Shown: positions 28,077 through 39,581, counted from the stretch's first letter. The stretch is 64,000 nucleotides of DNA from Vulcaniibacterium gelatinicum (GCF_008033445.1 NZ_VNKO01000004.1:1-64000); one strand, 5' to 3'. Made by a program: numbers and translations. The notes: a model not told the origin generated them from the letters alone.

Positions 28077-29240
28077 TCAGCGCAGGCCGGTTTCGTTGCG
28101 GGCGATGACCAGGCGCTGGATTTCGCTGGTGCCCTCGTAGATTTCGGTGATCTTGGCGTCGCGGAAATAGCGCTCGAGCGGCATTTCCTTGGAATAGCCC
28201 ATGCCGCCGTGGATCTGCACGGCCTGGTGGGTCACGAACATCGCCGTTTCCGAGGCGAACAGTTTGGCCACCGAGGCCTCGGTGGAGAAGCGCGCGCCGG
28301 AGGCGGCGGCCTGGTCCTTGGCCCAGGCCGCGCGCAGCGTCAGCAGCGTGGCCGCGTCGAGCCGGCACTTCATGTCCGCGATCTTGGCCTGGATCATCTG
28401 GAAGCTGCCGATCGGCTGGCCGAAGCTCTTGCGCTCCTTGACGTAGGCCACCGATGCCGCATACGCGGCGCGCGCCAGGCCCACCGCCTGCGCCGCGATG
28501 CCGATGCGGCCGGCGTCGAGCACGCTCATCGCGATCTTGAAGCCCTCGCCCTCCGGGCCAATCCGGTCCTCGACCGGGATCCTGTAGTCGGTGAACTCGA
28601 TCTCGCACGTGGCCGAGGCGCGGATGCCGAGCTTGGGCTCGGTCTTGCCGCGGTGGAAGCCCTCGCGCTCGGTGTCCACGATGAAGGCCGAGATGCCCTT
28701 GGGCCCCCTGGACGGGTCGGTCATCGCGAACAGCAGGATGTAGCGGGCCACCGGGCCGGAGGTGATCCAGCTCTTCTTGCCGTTGACCACGTAGTGGCTG
28801 CCATCGGGCGAGAGCACCGCGCGGCAACGCATCGCCGAGGCGTCGGAGCCGGACTGCGGCTCGGTCAGCGCATAGGCGCCGATCGCCTGGCCACTGGCGA
28901 TCGGGGTCACGTACCTCCGCTTCTGCTCCTCGGTGCCGTGCTTGAGCAGGCCGTTGCAGTACAGCGTGTTGTTGACCGACATGATGGTCGAATGCGCGCA
29001 GTCGGCCGCGGCGATCTCGATCATCGCCAGCACGTAGCCGATCGCGTCCAGGCCGGCGCCGCCGTACTCGGGCGGGACCTCGATGCCCATCAGCCCGTTC
29101 TCGCCCATCAGGCGGATGTTCTCGAGCGGGAACTCGCCGGTGCGATCGTAGCGCTCGGCGGTGGGCGCGATCTTCTCCTGCGCGATCCGCCGGGCCACGT
29201 CCTGGATCATCAACTGCTCTTCGGTGAAACGGAAATCCAC
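28077..29240 (-). CDS. Acyl-CoA dehydrogenase
   Basis: FAD-dependent dehydrogenase of 387 residues introducing the 2,3 double bond into an acyl-CoA. Landmarks are YALTEPQSGSDASAMRC and WITSGPVARYILLFAM in the middle, and QIHGGMGYSKEMPLERYFRDAKITEIYEGTSEIQR at the C-terminus, where the Glu of IYEGTSE is the catalytic base of short/medium and branched-chain enzymes. The start is a GTG (VDFRFTEEQLM), which gives the family N-terminus; longer frame upstream lacks similarity. Chain-length specificity is not clear; butyryl- or isobutyryl-CoA-type are likely. Confidence 0.9.
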   Translation of the reverse strand: MDFRFTEEQLMIQDVARRIAQEKIAPTAERYDRTGEFPLENIRLMGENGLMGIEVPPEYGGAGLDAIGYVLAMIEIAAADCAHSTIMSVNNTLYCNGLLKHGTEEQKRRYVTPIASGQAIGAYALTEPQSGSDASAMRCRAVLSPDGSHYVVNGKKSWITSGPVARYILLFAMTDPSRGPKGISAFIVDTEREGFHRGKTEPKLGIRASATCEIEFTDYRIPVEDRIGPEGEGFKIAMSVLDAGRIGIAAQAVGLARAAYAASVAYVKERKSFGQPIGSFQMIQAKIADMKCRLDAATLLTLRAAWAKDQAAASGARFSTEASVAKLFASETAMFVTHQAVQIHGGMGYSKEMPLERYFRDAKITEIYEGTSEIQRLVIARNETGLR

Positions 29241-29316
29241 GCGCGCACCTCGCGTCCACTCGAACAAGAGACGGAATTGTAGCCGGCCGCACCGCCCGGC
29301 CCCAGCCCGGAGGTGC

Positions 29317-29344
29317 CCCGGGCTTGACCTGGAGCAAGCCCGGG
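29317..29344. repeat. Perfect inverted repeat upstream of the ArsR-methyltransferase gene
   Basis: Ten-base arms CCCGGGCTTG and CAAGCCCGGG separated by eight bases. It lies between the divergent acyl-CoA dehydrogenase and regulator genes. It could be a terminator-like hairpin, a REP-type repeat or a regulatory site; the sequence alone does not decide. Confidence 0.55.
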
Positions 29345-29353
29345 CCGACACTT

Positions 29354-29369
29354 ATCGCTAAATCGCGAT
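29354..29369 (+). promoter_or_regulatory. Candidate autoregulatory operator of the ArsR-methyltransferase gene
   Basis: A 16-base imperfect palindrome with ATCGC and GCGAT arms, ending 12 bases before the ATG. ArsR-type regulators often bind palindromes that overlap their own start region, so this is the best candidate operator. No binding evidence is visible. Confidence 0.4.
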
Positions 29370-29381
29370 GGAAAGATATTT

Positions 29382-30308
29382 ATGGATCTGGAAGGCTGGT
29401 CCGCCTGTCTGAAGGTCTTCGCCGACGCCACCCGCGTGCGCCTGCTCGCCCTGCTCGAGCGCGAGGAGCTGACCGTCGCCGAACTGTCGGCGATCACGCA
29501 ACTGGCCCAGCCGCGCGTGTCCACCCACCTGGCCCGGCTCAAGGAGGCCGGCCTGGTGCGCGACCGCCGCGCCGGCGTGTCGGCCTATTACCGCTTCGAC
29601 GAAGCCGCGCTCGACCCCGCCCAGCGTGCGCTCTGGCAGTCCATCAGCGCCGGCAACGACGACCCCCTGCTGCGCCAGGACGCCGAACGGGTGCCGGCGG
29701 TGCTGGCGATGCGCGCCGCCGACCAGAACTGGGCCGACTCGGTGGCCGGGGACATGGAGCGCCACTACTCCCCCGGCCGCACCTGGGAGGCGCTGGCGCG
29801 CTCGGCGCTGCCGCTGCTCGCGCCCGGCGAGGTGCTCGACATCGCTTCCGGCGACGGCGTGCTGGCCGAGCTGCTGGCCCCGCACAGCCGTCGCTACGTG
29901 TGCATCGACGCCAGCCCGCGGGTGGTGGCCGCGGCGGCCGAGCGCCTGCGCCGCTTCCCCAACGTGGAAGTGCGCCAGGGCGACATGCACGCCCTGCCCT
30001 TCGCCGACGACAGCTTCGACCTGGTGGTGCTGATGCACGCGCTGACCTACGCCCACAAGCCGGCGCAGGCGGTGGCCGAGGCCGCACGCGTGCTGCGCCG
30101 CGGCGGCCGCCTGCTGCTGACCAGCCTGGCCAGGCACGAGCACCGCAGCGTGGTCGAGGCCTACGGCCACGTGAACCTGGGCTTCACCGAGAAGGAGCTG
30201 CGCCGCTTCCTCGACAAGGCCGGCCTGGCCGTCGCCACCGCCGAAACCGTCACCCGCGAGAAGCGCCCGCCGCATTTCGAGGTGATCTCGCTGATCGGGC
30301 GCAAATAA
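29382..30308 (+). CDS. ArsR-type regulator fused to a SAM-dependent methyltransferase domain (SahR-like)
   Basis: A 308-residue two-domain protein. Residues 1-95 form a winged helix of the ArsR class (VFADATRVRLLALLEREELTVAELSA), without an obvious CxC metal site. Residues about 140-300 form a class I methyltransferase fold with EVLDIASGDGVLAELL (SAM motif I) and LPFADDSFDLVVLMHALTY. Just downstream lie the methionine synthase genes, so the protein may sense S-adenosyl-methionine or -homocysteine and control methyl-cycle genes, like the SahR group of ArsR regulators. That assignment is inferred from the fusion plus context. Confidence 0.85.
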   Translation: MDLEGWSACLKVFADATRVRLLALLEREELTVAELSAITQLAQPRVSTHLARLKEAGLVRDRRAGVSAYYRFDEAALDPAQRALWQSISAGNDDPLLRQDAERVPAVLAMRAADQNWADSVAGDMERHYSPGRTWEALARSALPLLAPGEVLDIASGDGVLAELLAPHSRRYVCIDASPRVVAAAAERLRRFPNVEVRQGDMHALPFADDSFDLVVLMHALTYAHKPAQAVAEAARVLRRGGRLLLTSLARHEHRSVVEAYGHVNLGFTEKELRRFLDKAGLAVATAETVTREKRPPHFEVISLIGRK

Positions 30309-30317
30309 GAACGATGG

Positions 30318-30484
30318 GCCACGGATTGACACGGATGGACACGGATCGAGCCTGGGCGAGGAGCAGGGTTGGCGACGGCCCCTCGCACGGGACGCCCGGA
30401 GCGCGGCTCCGCCCGATCAGTACGTGGGCCTCTCTTCTCGTGCGTGCCTTGCCTGATCCGTGTCCATCCGTGCAAATCCGTGGC
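30318..30484. repeat. CCACGGAT palindromic element, copy 2
   Basis: Arms of 30 bases at 30318-30347 and 30455-30484 are inverted copies of each other, differing at only two positions, with about 107 bases between. Each arm holds three CACGGAT-like units. It fills the gap between the ArsR-methyltransferase gene and metH part 1. Confidence 0.85.
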
Positions 30485-30500
30485 TGATACCGCTTCCCCA

Positions 30501-31601
30501 ATGCCCGCTCTGCCCTGGCTCCGTCCCGACCGCGTCGCCACCCTCGAGGCGCTGCTGCGCGAGCGGATCCTGGTGCTCGACGGGGCGATGGGGACGATGA
30601 TCCAGCGCCACGGGCTGGAGGAGGCCGACTACCGCGGCGAGCGCTTCGCGCAGGGCTACGACGCCCTGGCCGCGCCGGACGGGCATGCGCACGGGCCGGG
30701 CTGCGGCTGCGCGGGCCACGACCAGAAGGGCAACAACGACCTGCTGACCCTGACCCGGCCGGACGTGATCCGCGCCATCCACGCCGCCTACCTCGACGCC
30801 GGCGCGGACCTGGTCGAGACCAACACCTTCAATTCCACCGCGATCTCGCTCGCCGACTACCGGCTCGAGCACCTGGCGCGGGAACTCAACCGCGAGGGCG
30901 CCCGGCTGGCGCGCGCCGCCTGCGACGCCGCCGAGGCCGCCGATCCGTCGCGGCCGCGCTTCGTGGTCGGCGTGCTCGGGCCGACCAACCGCACCGCCTC
31001 GATCAGCCCGGACGTCAACCGCCCCGGCTTCCGCGCGATCAGCTTCGACGAACTCGCGGCGGCCTACCGCGAGGCGGCCGTGGGCCTGATCGAGGGCGGC
31101 GCCGACGTGCTGATGGTCGAGACCGTGTTCGACACCCTCAACGCCAAGGCCGCGGTGTTCGCGATCGAGGATGCGTTCGAGGCCTGCGGCGCGCGCCTGC
31201 CGGTGATGATCTCCGGCACGATCACTGACGCCTCCGGACGCACGCTCTCGGGCCAGACCGTCGAGGCGTTCTGGTACTCGCTGCGCCATGCGCAGCCGCT
31301 GGCGATCGGCCTGAACTGCGCGCTCGGCGCGAAGGACCTGCGCGCGCACGTGGACACGCTGGCGCGGGTGGCCGACACCCATGTCAGCTGCCACCCCAAC
31401 GCCGGCCTGCCCAACGCCTTCGGCGGCTACGACGAAACCCCGCAGGACATGGCGCAGGTGCTGGGCGAGTTCGCCCGCGCCGGCCTGCTCAACTTCGTCG
31501 GCGGCTGCTGCGGCACCACCCCCGCGCACATCGCCGCGGTCGCCCAGGCCGTGCGCGGGGTGCCGCCGCGGGCCGTGCCTTCGCTGGCGGATGTGGGGTG
31601 A
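30501..31601 (+). CDS. metH: Methionine synthase, homocysteine-binding part
   Basis: The first part of a split cobalamin-dependent methionine synthase, 366 residues. It carries the homocysteine-binding zinc domain: [17 protein letters not shown] at the start, [15 protein letters not shown], and the zinc ligands Cys in GLNCALGA and the GGCCGTTP pair near the C-terminus. It then stops; the remaining domains are in the next gene. The ATG was placed after the inverted repeat because the longer frame upstream encodes repeat-derived peptide. Alone it could bind homocysteine only. Confidence 0.9.
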   Translation: MPALPWLRPDRVATLEALLRERILVLDGAMGTMIQRHGLEEADYRGERFAQGYDALAAPDGHAHGPGCGCAGHDQKGNNDLLTLTRPDVIRAIHAAYLDAGADLVETNTFNSTAISLADYRLEHLARELNREGARLARAACDAAEAADPSRPRFVVGVLGPTNRTASISPDVNRPGFRAISFDELAAAYREAAVGLIEGGADVLMVETVFDTLNAKAAVFAIEDAFEACGARLPVMISGTITDASGRTLSGQTVEAFWYSLRHAQPLAIGLNCALGAKDLRAHVDTLARVADTHVSCHPNAGLPNAFGGYDETPQDMAQVLGEFARAGLLNFVGGCCGTTPAHIAAVAQAVRGVPPRAVPSLADVG

Positions 31602-31609
31602 GGGTGTTG

Positions 31610-31723
31610 GCCACGGATTTGCACGGATGGACACGGATAAAGCTTTTCAGGAGGAGAGCGGCACCCATCCCGCAGTCCGAGGTACCACCCACTTCTTTTT
31701 CTTGATCCGTGTTTATCCGTGGC
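31610..31723. repeat. CCACGGAT palindromic element, copy 3
   Basis: Left arm 31610-31638 matches the corresponding arm of copy 2 nearly base for base; the right arm 31704-31723 is shorter and lacks one unit. It lies in the 148-base seam between the two methionine synthase genes. Confidence 0.8.
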
Positions 31724-31749
31724 TAAAAATGCCTGGAAATGACTGAACG

Positions 31750-34446
<2,697 letters not shown>

Positions 34447-34452
34447 GCGCCG

Positions 34453-35019
34453 CTACCAGACCAGGTCGTCCGGCACCTGGTATTTCGGGTCGCTGTACGG
34501 GTCGTCCTCGGCCGGCGCGTCCGGATCCACCTTGAGCGCGATCGCGGGCGGGAAGATCGCCTCGGCCTGCGCCAGCAGCTGCGCATCCACCAGCAGGTAG
34601 CGGCCGTCGAGCTGGACCACGCCGAGCTCGCCGGCGTTGAGCGCCTTGAGCTGGGCGGCGGTGACGTAGATGCGCTTGATCTTGCCGCCGTAGGGGAAAT
34701 GGCGGGCGATGTCGGCCTCGGGGTCGTTCAGCGCCCGCCCCTGCACCAGCTCGGCCAGCTTCGCCCGTGCCTCGCGGCGCTTGCGCGCCTCCTCCTGGCG
34801 CGCGGCCTCGGCGGCCTGGCGCTCCTCCTGCTCCTTCTGCGCGCGCAGGGCGTAGGCCTTGGCGAGGTCGATCTCCTCCTGGTTCCTGGCCCTGTGCGGC
34901 TTGCCGGTGCCCGCCTTGGTCCGCGCAGCGCCGGGCTTGCGCGTGTCCTTGGCGCGTTCCGGCTTCGGTTGTGGCTTGAAACCCAGGTTCAGCAACTGGT
35001 CGCGGAGGGAATGGCTCAT
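34453..35019 (-). CDS. DUF2058 family protein (YaiL-like)
   Basis: A 188-residue soluble protein of the DUF2058 family, usually annotated as a nucleoprotein or polynucleotide-associated enzyme of unknown role. The N-terminal MSHSLRDQLLNLGFKP and the long charged helix rich in Glu, Arg, Lys and Ala (about 40-95) are typical, as is the C-terminal region ending in PDDLVW. The upstream in-frame extension was not used because the family starts at MSHSLRDQL. Ends six bases from metH on the opposite strand. Confidence 0.85.
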   Translation of the reverse strand: MSHSLRDQLLNLGFKPQPKPERAKDTRKPGAARTKAGTGKPHRARNQEEIDLAKAYALRAQKEQEERQAAEAARQEEARKRREARAKLAELVQGRALNDPEADIARHFPYGGKIKRIYVTAAQLKALNAGELGVVQLDGRYLLVDAQLLAQAEAIFPPAIALKVDPDAPAEDDPYSDPKYQVPDDLVW

Positions 35020-35092
35020 GGCGCGGGGGAATGCGTCGGGCGTGTAACCACTGCGGGTGACAGGATGCCGCACCGCCGGCGGCAGCGCTCGC

Positions 35093-35320
35093 TCAGTAAT
35101 GCGGCGGGGGCGGTTCCTCGGACGGATCGGCATAGAACGGGCTGCCGCCGGCCTTCAGCTCCTCCAGCGCGCGCCGCAGCAGCTCGGCCTGGCGCGCATT
35201 CTCCAGGCGCGCGGCCGCAAGCGCATCGCTGAGTTCGGCCAGGGCGCGCTCCTGGAACGCGAGCCGGGTCTCCAGCTCCACCAGCCGCGCCTCCAGGGCC
35301 TCCGGCAGCGCCCCGCTCAT
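35093..35320 (-). CDS. slyX: SlyX family protein
   Basis: A 75-residue protein that is almost all one coiled coil ([20 protein letters not shown]), then a Pro-rich tail SEEPPPPHY. This pattern is that of SlyX, a small protein of unknown function. The start ATG overlaps the stop of ugd by four bases, so its translation depends on the upstream gene. The open frame continuing into ugd is a shadow. Confidence 0.88.
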   Translation of the reverse strand: MSGALPEALEARLVELETRLAFQERALAELSDALAAARLENARQAELLRRALEELKAGGSPFYADPSEEPPPPHY

Positions 35321-36663
35321 GGCCGCTGCACCGAACGCCCGCGGCCGATGCCGTAGTAGGCCAGGCCCGCGGCCTCGACTTCGGGCGGATGGTAGAGGTT
35401 GCGGCCGTCGAACACCGCCTTGTCGGCCAGGGCTGCGTGCAGCCGGGCGAAATCCGGGCTGCGGAACTGCTTCCACTCGGTGACGATGGCCAGCGCATGC
35501 GCCCCGTCCAGCGCCGCCTGCGCCGACTCGCACAACACCAGGTCGTCGCGTTCGCCGAACACGCGCCGCGCCTCGCCCATCGCCTCCGGGTCGTAGGCGC
35601 GCACCCGCGCGCCGGCCTCCCACAGCTGCGCCAACAGGCGGCGGCTGGAGGCCTCGCGCATGTCGTCGGTGTTCGGCTTGAACGCCAGCCCCCACACCGC
35701 GAAGGTCTTGCCGCGCAGCGCGTCGGCGCCGCCGTAGTGGCGCGCGATCAGCTCGAACAGATGGCCCTTCTGCGCGTCGTTCACTGCCTCCACTGCCTGC
35801 AGCAGGCGCGGCGTCACCCCGTGCTGCTGCGCGGTGCGCGCCAGCGCCTGCACGTCCTTGGGGAAGCACGAGCCGCCGTAGCCGGCGCCGGGATAGATGA
35901 AATGCCAGCCGATGCGCGGGTCGGAACCAATGCCCTGCCGCACCATCTCCACGTCCGCGCCGACGCGCTCGGCGATGTTGGCGATCTCGTTCATGAAGCT
36001 GATGCGCGTGGCCAGCATGGCGTTGGCCGCGTACTTGGTCAGCTCCGCCGAGCGCACGTCCATCACCACGATCCGCTCGTGGCTGCGGTTGAACGGCGCA
36101 TACAGGCGGCGCAGCTTCCCGACCGCGGCCGTGCTGTCCGCGCCGATCACGATCCGGTCCGGGCGCATGCAGTCCTCGACCGCCGCGCCCTCCTTGAGGA
36201 ACTCCGGATTGGACACCACGTCGAAGGCGACCTCGACCCCGCGCGCGGCGAGCTCGGCGGCGATGGTCTCGCGCACCCGGTCGGCGGTGCCGACCGGGAC
36301 GGTGGACTTGTTGACCACGATCGCCGGATGCGACAAGTGCCGGCCGATGGTGCGGGCCACCGCCAGCACGTGACGCAGGTCGGCGCTGCCATCCTCGTCG
36401 GGCGGCGTGCCCACGGCGATGAACAGGAGCTCGGCCTGCGCGATCGCCTCTGCGGCCTCGGTGGTGAAGGCCAGGCGGCCGGCCGCCTGGTTGGCCGCAA
36501 CCATCGGCGCCAGTCCCGGCTCGTAGATCGGCACGCGGCCGGCCCGCAACGCGGCGATCTTGTCCGCGTCCACGTCCACGCAGGTCACGTGGTTGCCGAC
36601 CTCCGCCAGACAGGTGCCGGTGACCAGGCCGACGTAGCCGGTGCCGAAGATGCTCACGCGCAT
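35317..36663 (-). CDS. ugd: UDP-glucose 6-dehydrogenase
   Basis: Oxidises UDP-glucose to UDP-glucuronate in two NAD-dependent steps; 448 residues. N-terminal Rossmann motif [18 protein letters not shown], the central [15 protein letters not shown] segment, and the catalytic cysteine in [14 protein letters not shown] are present, with the C-terminal NAD-binding domain complete ([20 protein letters not shown]). UDP-glucuronate would feed surface polysaccharide or lipid A modification, but no such cluster is in view. slyX overlaps its stop. Confidence 0.95.
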   Translation of the reverse strand: MRVSIFGTGYVGLVTGTCLAEVGNHVTCVDVDADKIAALRAGRVPIYEPGLAPMVAANQAAGRLAFTTEAAEAIAQAELLFIAVGTPPDEDGSADLRHVLAVARTIGRHLSHPAIVVNKSTVPVGTADRVRETIAAELAARGVEVAFDVVSNPEFLKEGAAVEDCMRPDRIVIGADSTAAVGKLRRLYAPFNRSHERIVVMDVRSAELTKYAANAMLATRISFMNEIANIAERVGADVEMVRQGIGSDPRIGWHFIYPGAGYGGSCFPKDVQALARTAQQHGVTPRLLQAVEAVNDAQKGHLFELIARHYGGADALRGKTFAVWGLAFKPNTDDMREASSRRLLAQLWEAGARVRAYDPEAMGEARRVFGERDDLVLCESAQAALDGAHALAIVTEWKQFRSPDFARLHAALADKAVFDGRNLYHPPEVEAAGLAYYGIGRGRSVQRP

Positions 36664-36683
36664 GGACGACGTTCCTTCCGCAG

Positions 36684-36708
36684 GCGCGCAGCCGGGGCGG
36701 CTGCGCGC
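36684..36708 (-). terminator. GC-rich hairpin between fkp and ugd, possible terminator
   Basis: Perfect ten-base arms GCGCGCAGCC and GGCTGCGCGC with a five-base loop, located 20 bases after the FKBP stop codon. No T-run follows, so termination is uncertain. Confidence 0.4.
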
Positions 36709-36727
36709 ACAGCCTCGTGGACGAGCG

Positions 36728-37495
36728 TTACTGCTTGACGATCTCGAGCAGCTCGACCTCGAACACCAGGGTCTGGTTCGGGCCGATCGGGCCGCCCGGC
36801 GTGCCGCGCTCGCCGTAGCCGAGCTTGGCCGGGATCCACAGCCGGTACTTGCTGCCCACCGGCATCAACTGCAGGCCTTCCTGCCAGCCCGGCACCACCT
36901 GGCCGAGCGGAAACACCACCGGCTCGCCGCGGTCGTAGGAGCTGTCGAAGGTCTTGCCGTCGAGCAGGGTGCCCTTGTAGTGCACGCGCACCACATCGTT
37001 CGCCTTCGGCTTCGGGCCCTTGCCCTCGGTGATCACCTGGTACTGCAGGCCCGAGGCGGTGGTCACGATGCCCGGCTTCTTGGCGTTGTCGGCCAGGAAC
37101 TTCTGCCCGTCCTCGAGGTTCTTCTTGGCCTCGGCCATCATCTTCGCGATCTGCTTGGCCTGCAGCTTCTGGCCGAAGCTCTCGCGGATCTTCTGCGCCT
37201 GCTGCTCGTCGAGCAGCGGCTTGCCGCCCTCGAGCGAGGTGCGCATCGCCTTGACCAGCGTGTCCAGGTCGATCTCGTCCTTGACCGGATCGAGCGACTT
37301 GGCGATGTCCATGCCGATCATGTAACTGGTCTGTTCCTTCTCGGTTTCCAGACCGGCGATCGCGGCGGTCTTGCCGTCCGCCTCGGCCGCGGCCTTGTCC
37401 GCGGCGGGCTTGTCGGCCGGCGGCTGGCAGGCCGTGGCGAGGGCGGCCAGGGCCGCGGCGGTCAGCGCGAAAGTGCGCGAGACGTGCTTGCTCAA
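36728..37495 (-). CDS. FKBP-type peptidyl-prolyl isomerase, lipoprotein
   Basis: A periplasmic Mip/FkpA-like isomerase of 255 residues. The start was placed at TTG because an AAAGGAG Shine-Dalgarno lies eight bases upstream and because it gives a signal peptide ending in a lipobox-like LATAC with Cys near residue 18. Next come a dimerisation domain (about 45-130, [20 protein letters not shown]) and the FKBP domain (about 150-253, [23 protein letters not shown] and [18 protein letters not shown]). A related gene lies 50 bases upstream in the same direction, so they form a tandem pair. Confidence 0.88.
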   Translation of the reverse strand: MSKHVSRTFALTAAALAALATACQPPADKPAADKAAAEADGKTAAIAGLETEKEQTSYMIGMDIAKSLDPVKDEIDLDTLVKAMRTSLEGGKPLLDEQQAQKIRESFGQKLQAKQIAKMMAEAKKNLEDGQKFLADNAKKPGIVTTASGLQYQVITEGKGPKPKANDVVRVHYKGTLLDGKTFDSSYDRGEPVVFPLGQVVPGWQEGLQLMPVGSKYRLWIPAKLGYGERGTPGGPIGPNQTLVFEVELLEIVKQ

Positions 37496-37545
37496 GGGAA
37501 AGCTCCTTTGCGGGGCGCGGACGCAGGAGGCGCCCGCCGGGGGGA

Positions 37546-38478
37546 TCACTTGCGGATGTCGAGCAGCTCGACGTCGAAGACCAGCGTGGCGTTGGGGCCG
37601 ATCCCGGGCGGGCCGTTCTCGCCGTAGGCGAGTTCGGCCGGGATCCAGAAACGGTACTTGCTGCCCACCGGCATCAGGCCCACGCCCTCGGTCCAGCCCG
37701 GGATGACCTGGTTCAGCGCGAACTCGGCCGGCTGGCCGCGCTCGTAGGAGCTGTCGAACACGGTGCCGTCCAGGCGCGTGCCGTGGTAGTTCACGCGCAC
37801 CACGTCGGTCGGCTTGGGGCGCGGGCCGGCGCCCTGGCGCAGGACCATGTACTGCAGGCCCGACGGCGTGGTGTACACGCCCTTCACGGTCTTGTTCTTC
37901 GCCAGGAACGCCGCGCCTTCCTGCTTGTTCTTCTGCGCCAGCGCCGCGGCCTCGGCCTGCATCTTCTCCTGCAGACGACGCGAGAAGGACTGGCGCAGCG
38001 CATTGGCCTCCTCGTCGGAAAGCAGCGGCTTGCCGCCGGCGAGCACGGTACGCACGCCCTGCAGGAACAGCGGCAGGTCGAACTCCGCCTTGATCGGCGC
38101 CAGCGAGCGGCCCACGTCGGTGCCCACCAGCAGCCCGACCTTGTCCTTCGCCACCTCGGGCACCGGCTGCCCGGGCTGCGCGCGGCCGCTGCGCGCGGCG
38201 ATGCGCTGCATCAGGGCCTGGGCCACGTTGCGGCTCTCGGCCTCGTCGAGCAGCGGTTTGCCGCCGGCGAAGGCATTGACGATGGCGCGCTCGAACGCGG
38301 CCATGTCGAGGTCCGGGCCCACCGGCGAGATCGAACGGCCCACGTCCAGGCCGATCATGTAGCCCACCTTCTCGCGCTCGGTGGCGAGCGTGGTCTTGTC
38401 CTGCGCGACGGCGAGGGAAACCGCGGCCAGCGCCGCGAGGGTCAGCAGCGCGGCGACGCCGCGCATCAGGGCCTTCAT
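37546..38478 (-). CDS. FKBP-type isomerase with duplicated N-terminal domain
   Basis: A 310-residue periplasmic FKBP-type prolyl isomerase with a signal peptide ending at about residue 25 (AVSLAVAQ). Two N-terminal FKBP_N dimerisation modules follow each other (about 37-85, KVGYMIGLDVGRSISPVGPD, and 110-160, KVGLLVGTDVGRSLAPIK), both ending in AGGKPLL. The C-terminal FKBP domain (VVRVNYHGTRLDGTVFDSSYERG) is complete. I took the ATG giving MKALMRG because ACAGGAG is eight bases ahead; a GTG three codons earlier is less likely. Common relatives have one N-terminal module. Confidence 0.88.
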   Translation of the reverse strand: MKALMRGVAALLTLAALAAVSLAVAQDKTTLATEREKVGYMIGLDVGRSISPVGPDLDMAAFERAIVNAFAGGKPLLDEAESRNVAQALMQRIAARSGRAQPGQPVPEVAKDKVGLLVGTDVGRSLAPIKAEFDLPLFLQGVRTVLAGGKPLLSDEEANALRQSFSRRLQEKMQAEAAALAQKNKQEGAAFLAKNKTVKGVYTTPSGLQYMVLRQGAGPRPKPTDVVRVNYHGTRLDGTVFDSSYERGQPAEFALNQVIPGWTEGVGLMPVGSKYRFWIPAELAYGENGPPGIGPNATLVFDVELLDIRK

Positions 38479-38575
38479 CCGGATCACTCCTGTGGGTACG
38501 GGGCCGCGCGAGCGCGGCGACCGGGCATTGTCGCGGTCGGAGCGGTCGGCGGCAATCGTCCGGCGCGGGTGTCGT

Positions 38576-39151
38576 TCAGCGCGGCTTGCGCGGCGCGGGC
38601 CGCGGCGCCTCGAGCGCGCGTTCGATCGCGGCGACCACGGCCGGATCGTCCGGCTTGATGCGGGTGCCGAAGCTCGCGATCAGCCTGCCGTCGCGGCCCA
38701 CCAGGTACTTGTGGAAGTTCCACTTCGGCGCCTCGCCCGCCGCGCGCGCCAGGTCGCGGTACAGCGGCGTGGCGTTTTCGCCGACCACGTGCACCTTTTC
38801 GTACATCGGGAACTTGACCCCGTAGGTGAGCGTGCAGAACTCGCGGATCTGCGCCTCGTCCTCGAACTCCTGCTCCTTGAAGTCACCGGACGGGAAGCCG
38901 AGCACGGCGAAGCCCTGGTCCTTGTATTTCGCGTGCAGGGCCTCGAGCGCCTCGAACTGCGGGGTGAAACCGCACTTGCTGGCGGTGTTGACGATCAGCA
39001 GCACCTTGCCGGCATGAACCTCGGCCAGGTTGACCGGGGTCCGGCCGGCGAGCGGACGGTAGCTGCGATCCAGCAACCCGCCCCCGGCGGCCAGGGGCGC
39101 GGCCGCCAGACAGAGGGAGAACACAAGGAAAAACAATGACATCCTGCGCAT
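38576..39151 (-). CDS. Exported glutathione peroxidase-like protein
   Basis: Thiol peroxidase of the glutathione peroxidase fold, 191 residues, with an N-terminal signal sequence (residues 4-22), so probably periplasmic. The peroxidatic cysteine is Cys60 in NTASKCGFTPQF and the WNFHKYLV motif is kept. Where most family members have CNQF with the catalytic Gln, it reads SGDF (88-91). A further Cys near residue 105 could act as the resolving one. Electron donor unknown, and thioredoxin is usual for such proteins. Divergent from the GntR-ABC operon. Confidence 0.87.
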   Translation of the reverse strand: MRRMSLFFLVFSLCLAAAPLAAGGGLLDRSYRPLAGRTPVNLAEVHAGKVLLIVNTASKCGFTPQFEALEALHAKYKDQGFAVLGFPSGDFKEQEFEDEAQIREFCTLTYGVKFPMYEKVHVVGENATPLYRDLARAAGEAPKWNFHKYLVGRDGRLIASFGTRIKPDDPAVVAAIERALEAPRPAPRKPR

Positions 39152-39248
39152 GGCGGCATCTCCGGCGAGGTGAGTGCCACTGTAACAACCGGGCCGGTGT
39201 CCTGCCCGCCCGGAAGCCGGGCTGTGCCATCAGTTGGGGGCCCTGGGC

Positions 39249-39288
39249 TTGACCTTGGGCATTTTGGTGTTATAGTTGCCTACAACAC
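39249..39288 (+). promoter_or_regulatory. Promoter with overlapping palindromic operator of the GntR-ABC operon
   Basis: TTGACC and TATAGT with 16 bases between make a strong sigma-70-type promoter. Over the -10 box lies a 22-base imperfect palindrome, 39267-39288, with half-sites GTGTTnTAG and CTAnAACAC. A repressor bound there would block the polymerase. The GntR protein of the operon is the obvious candidate. Confidence 0.65.
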
Positions 39289-39314
39289 AGATCACCCCCG
39301 AGCAGGACGTCCCC

Positions 39315-39578
39315 ATGAACCGCAAGCTCCACAACACCGTCGCTGCCTTGTCGGTCAGCGGCGTGCTGCTGGCCCTGGCGCTGATCACCGCGGTGCCGGC
39401 ACCGGCCGCCCGTGACGTGGACACGGCGCAGGTCGCTCCCGCCGCCGCCCCCGAAGCCGGGACGGCCCTCGGCCAGGCCGAGCCGCAGCCGCAGCCCGCC
39501 CGCCGCGGGGGCAGCGCCGGCAAGCGCAGCAGGCACGGTCTGGCCATGCCCTTCTTCTCCTTCGCGCCGCGGGGCTGA
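39315..39578 (+). CDS. Small membrane-anchored or secreted protein, unknown
   Basis: An 87-residue protein of unknown family. Residues 10-28 are hydrophobic (VAALSVSGVLLALALITAV), giving a signal anchor or signal peptide; the rest is rich in Ala, Pro and Gln and ends in a basic tail with GKRSRHG. It is the first gene after the operon promoter and ends three bases before the GntR gene, so it is the lead gene of the regulated transcript. A role tied to the transporter is possible but is only inferred from position. Confidence 0.6.
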   Translation: MNRKLHNTVAALSVSGVLLALALITAVPAPAARDVDTAQVAPAAAPEAGTALGQAEPQPQPARRGGSAGKRSRHGLAMPFFSFAPRG

Positions 39579-39581
39579 GCC

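Noticed and set aside
29317-29369. SAM or SAH riboswitch before the ArsR-methyltransferase gene
   Set aside because: Only a simple hairpin and a palindrome are seen; the conserved cores of these riboswitches are not present, and the leader is short.
30369-30500. Upstream extension of metH part 1 by 44 codons
   Set aside because: It encodes peptide derived from the CCACGGAT repeat ([10 protein letters not shown]); the domain begins after it.
13631-31723. CCACGGAT elements as CRISPR repeats or insertion-sequence ends
   Set aside because: No regular spacers, no target duplications and no transposase frame between the copies.
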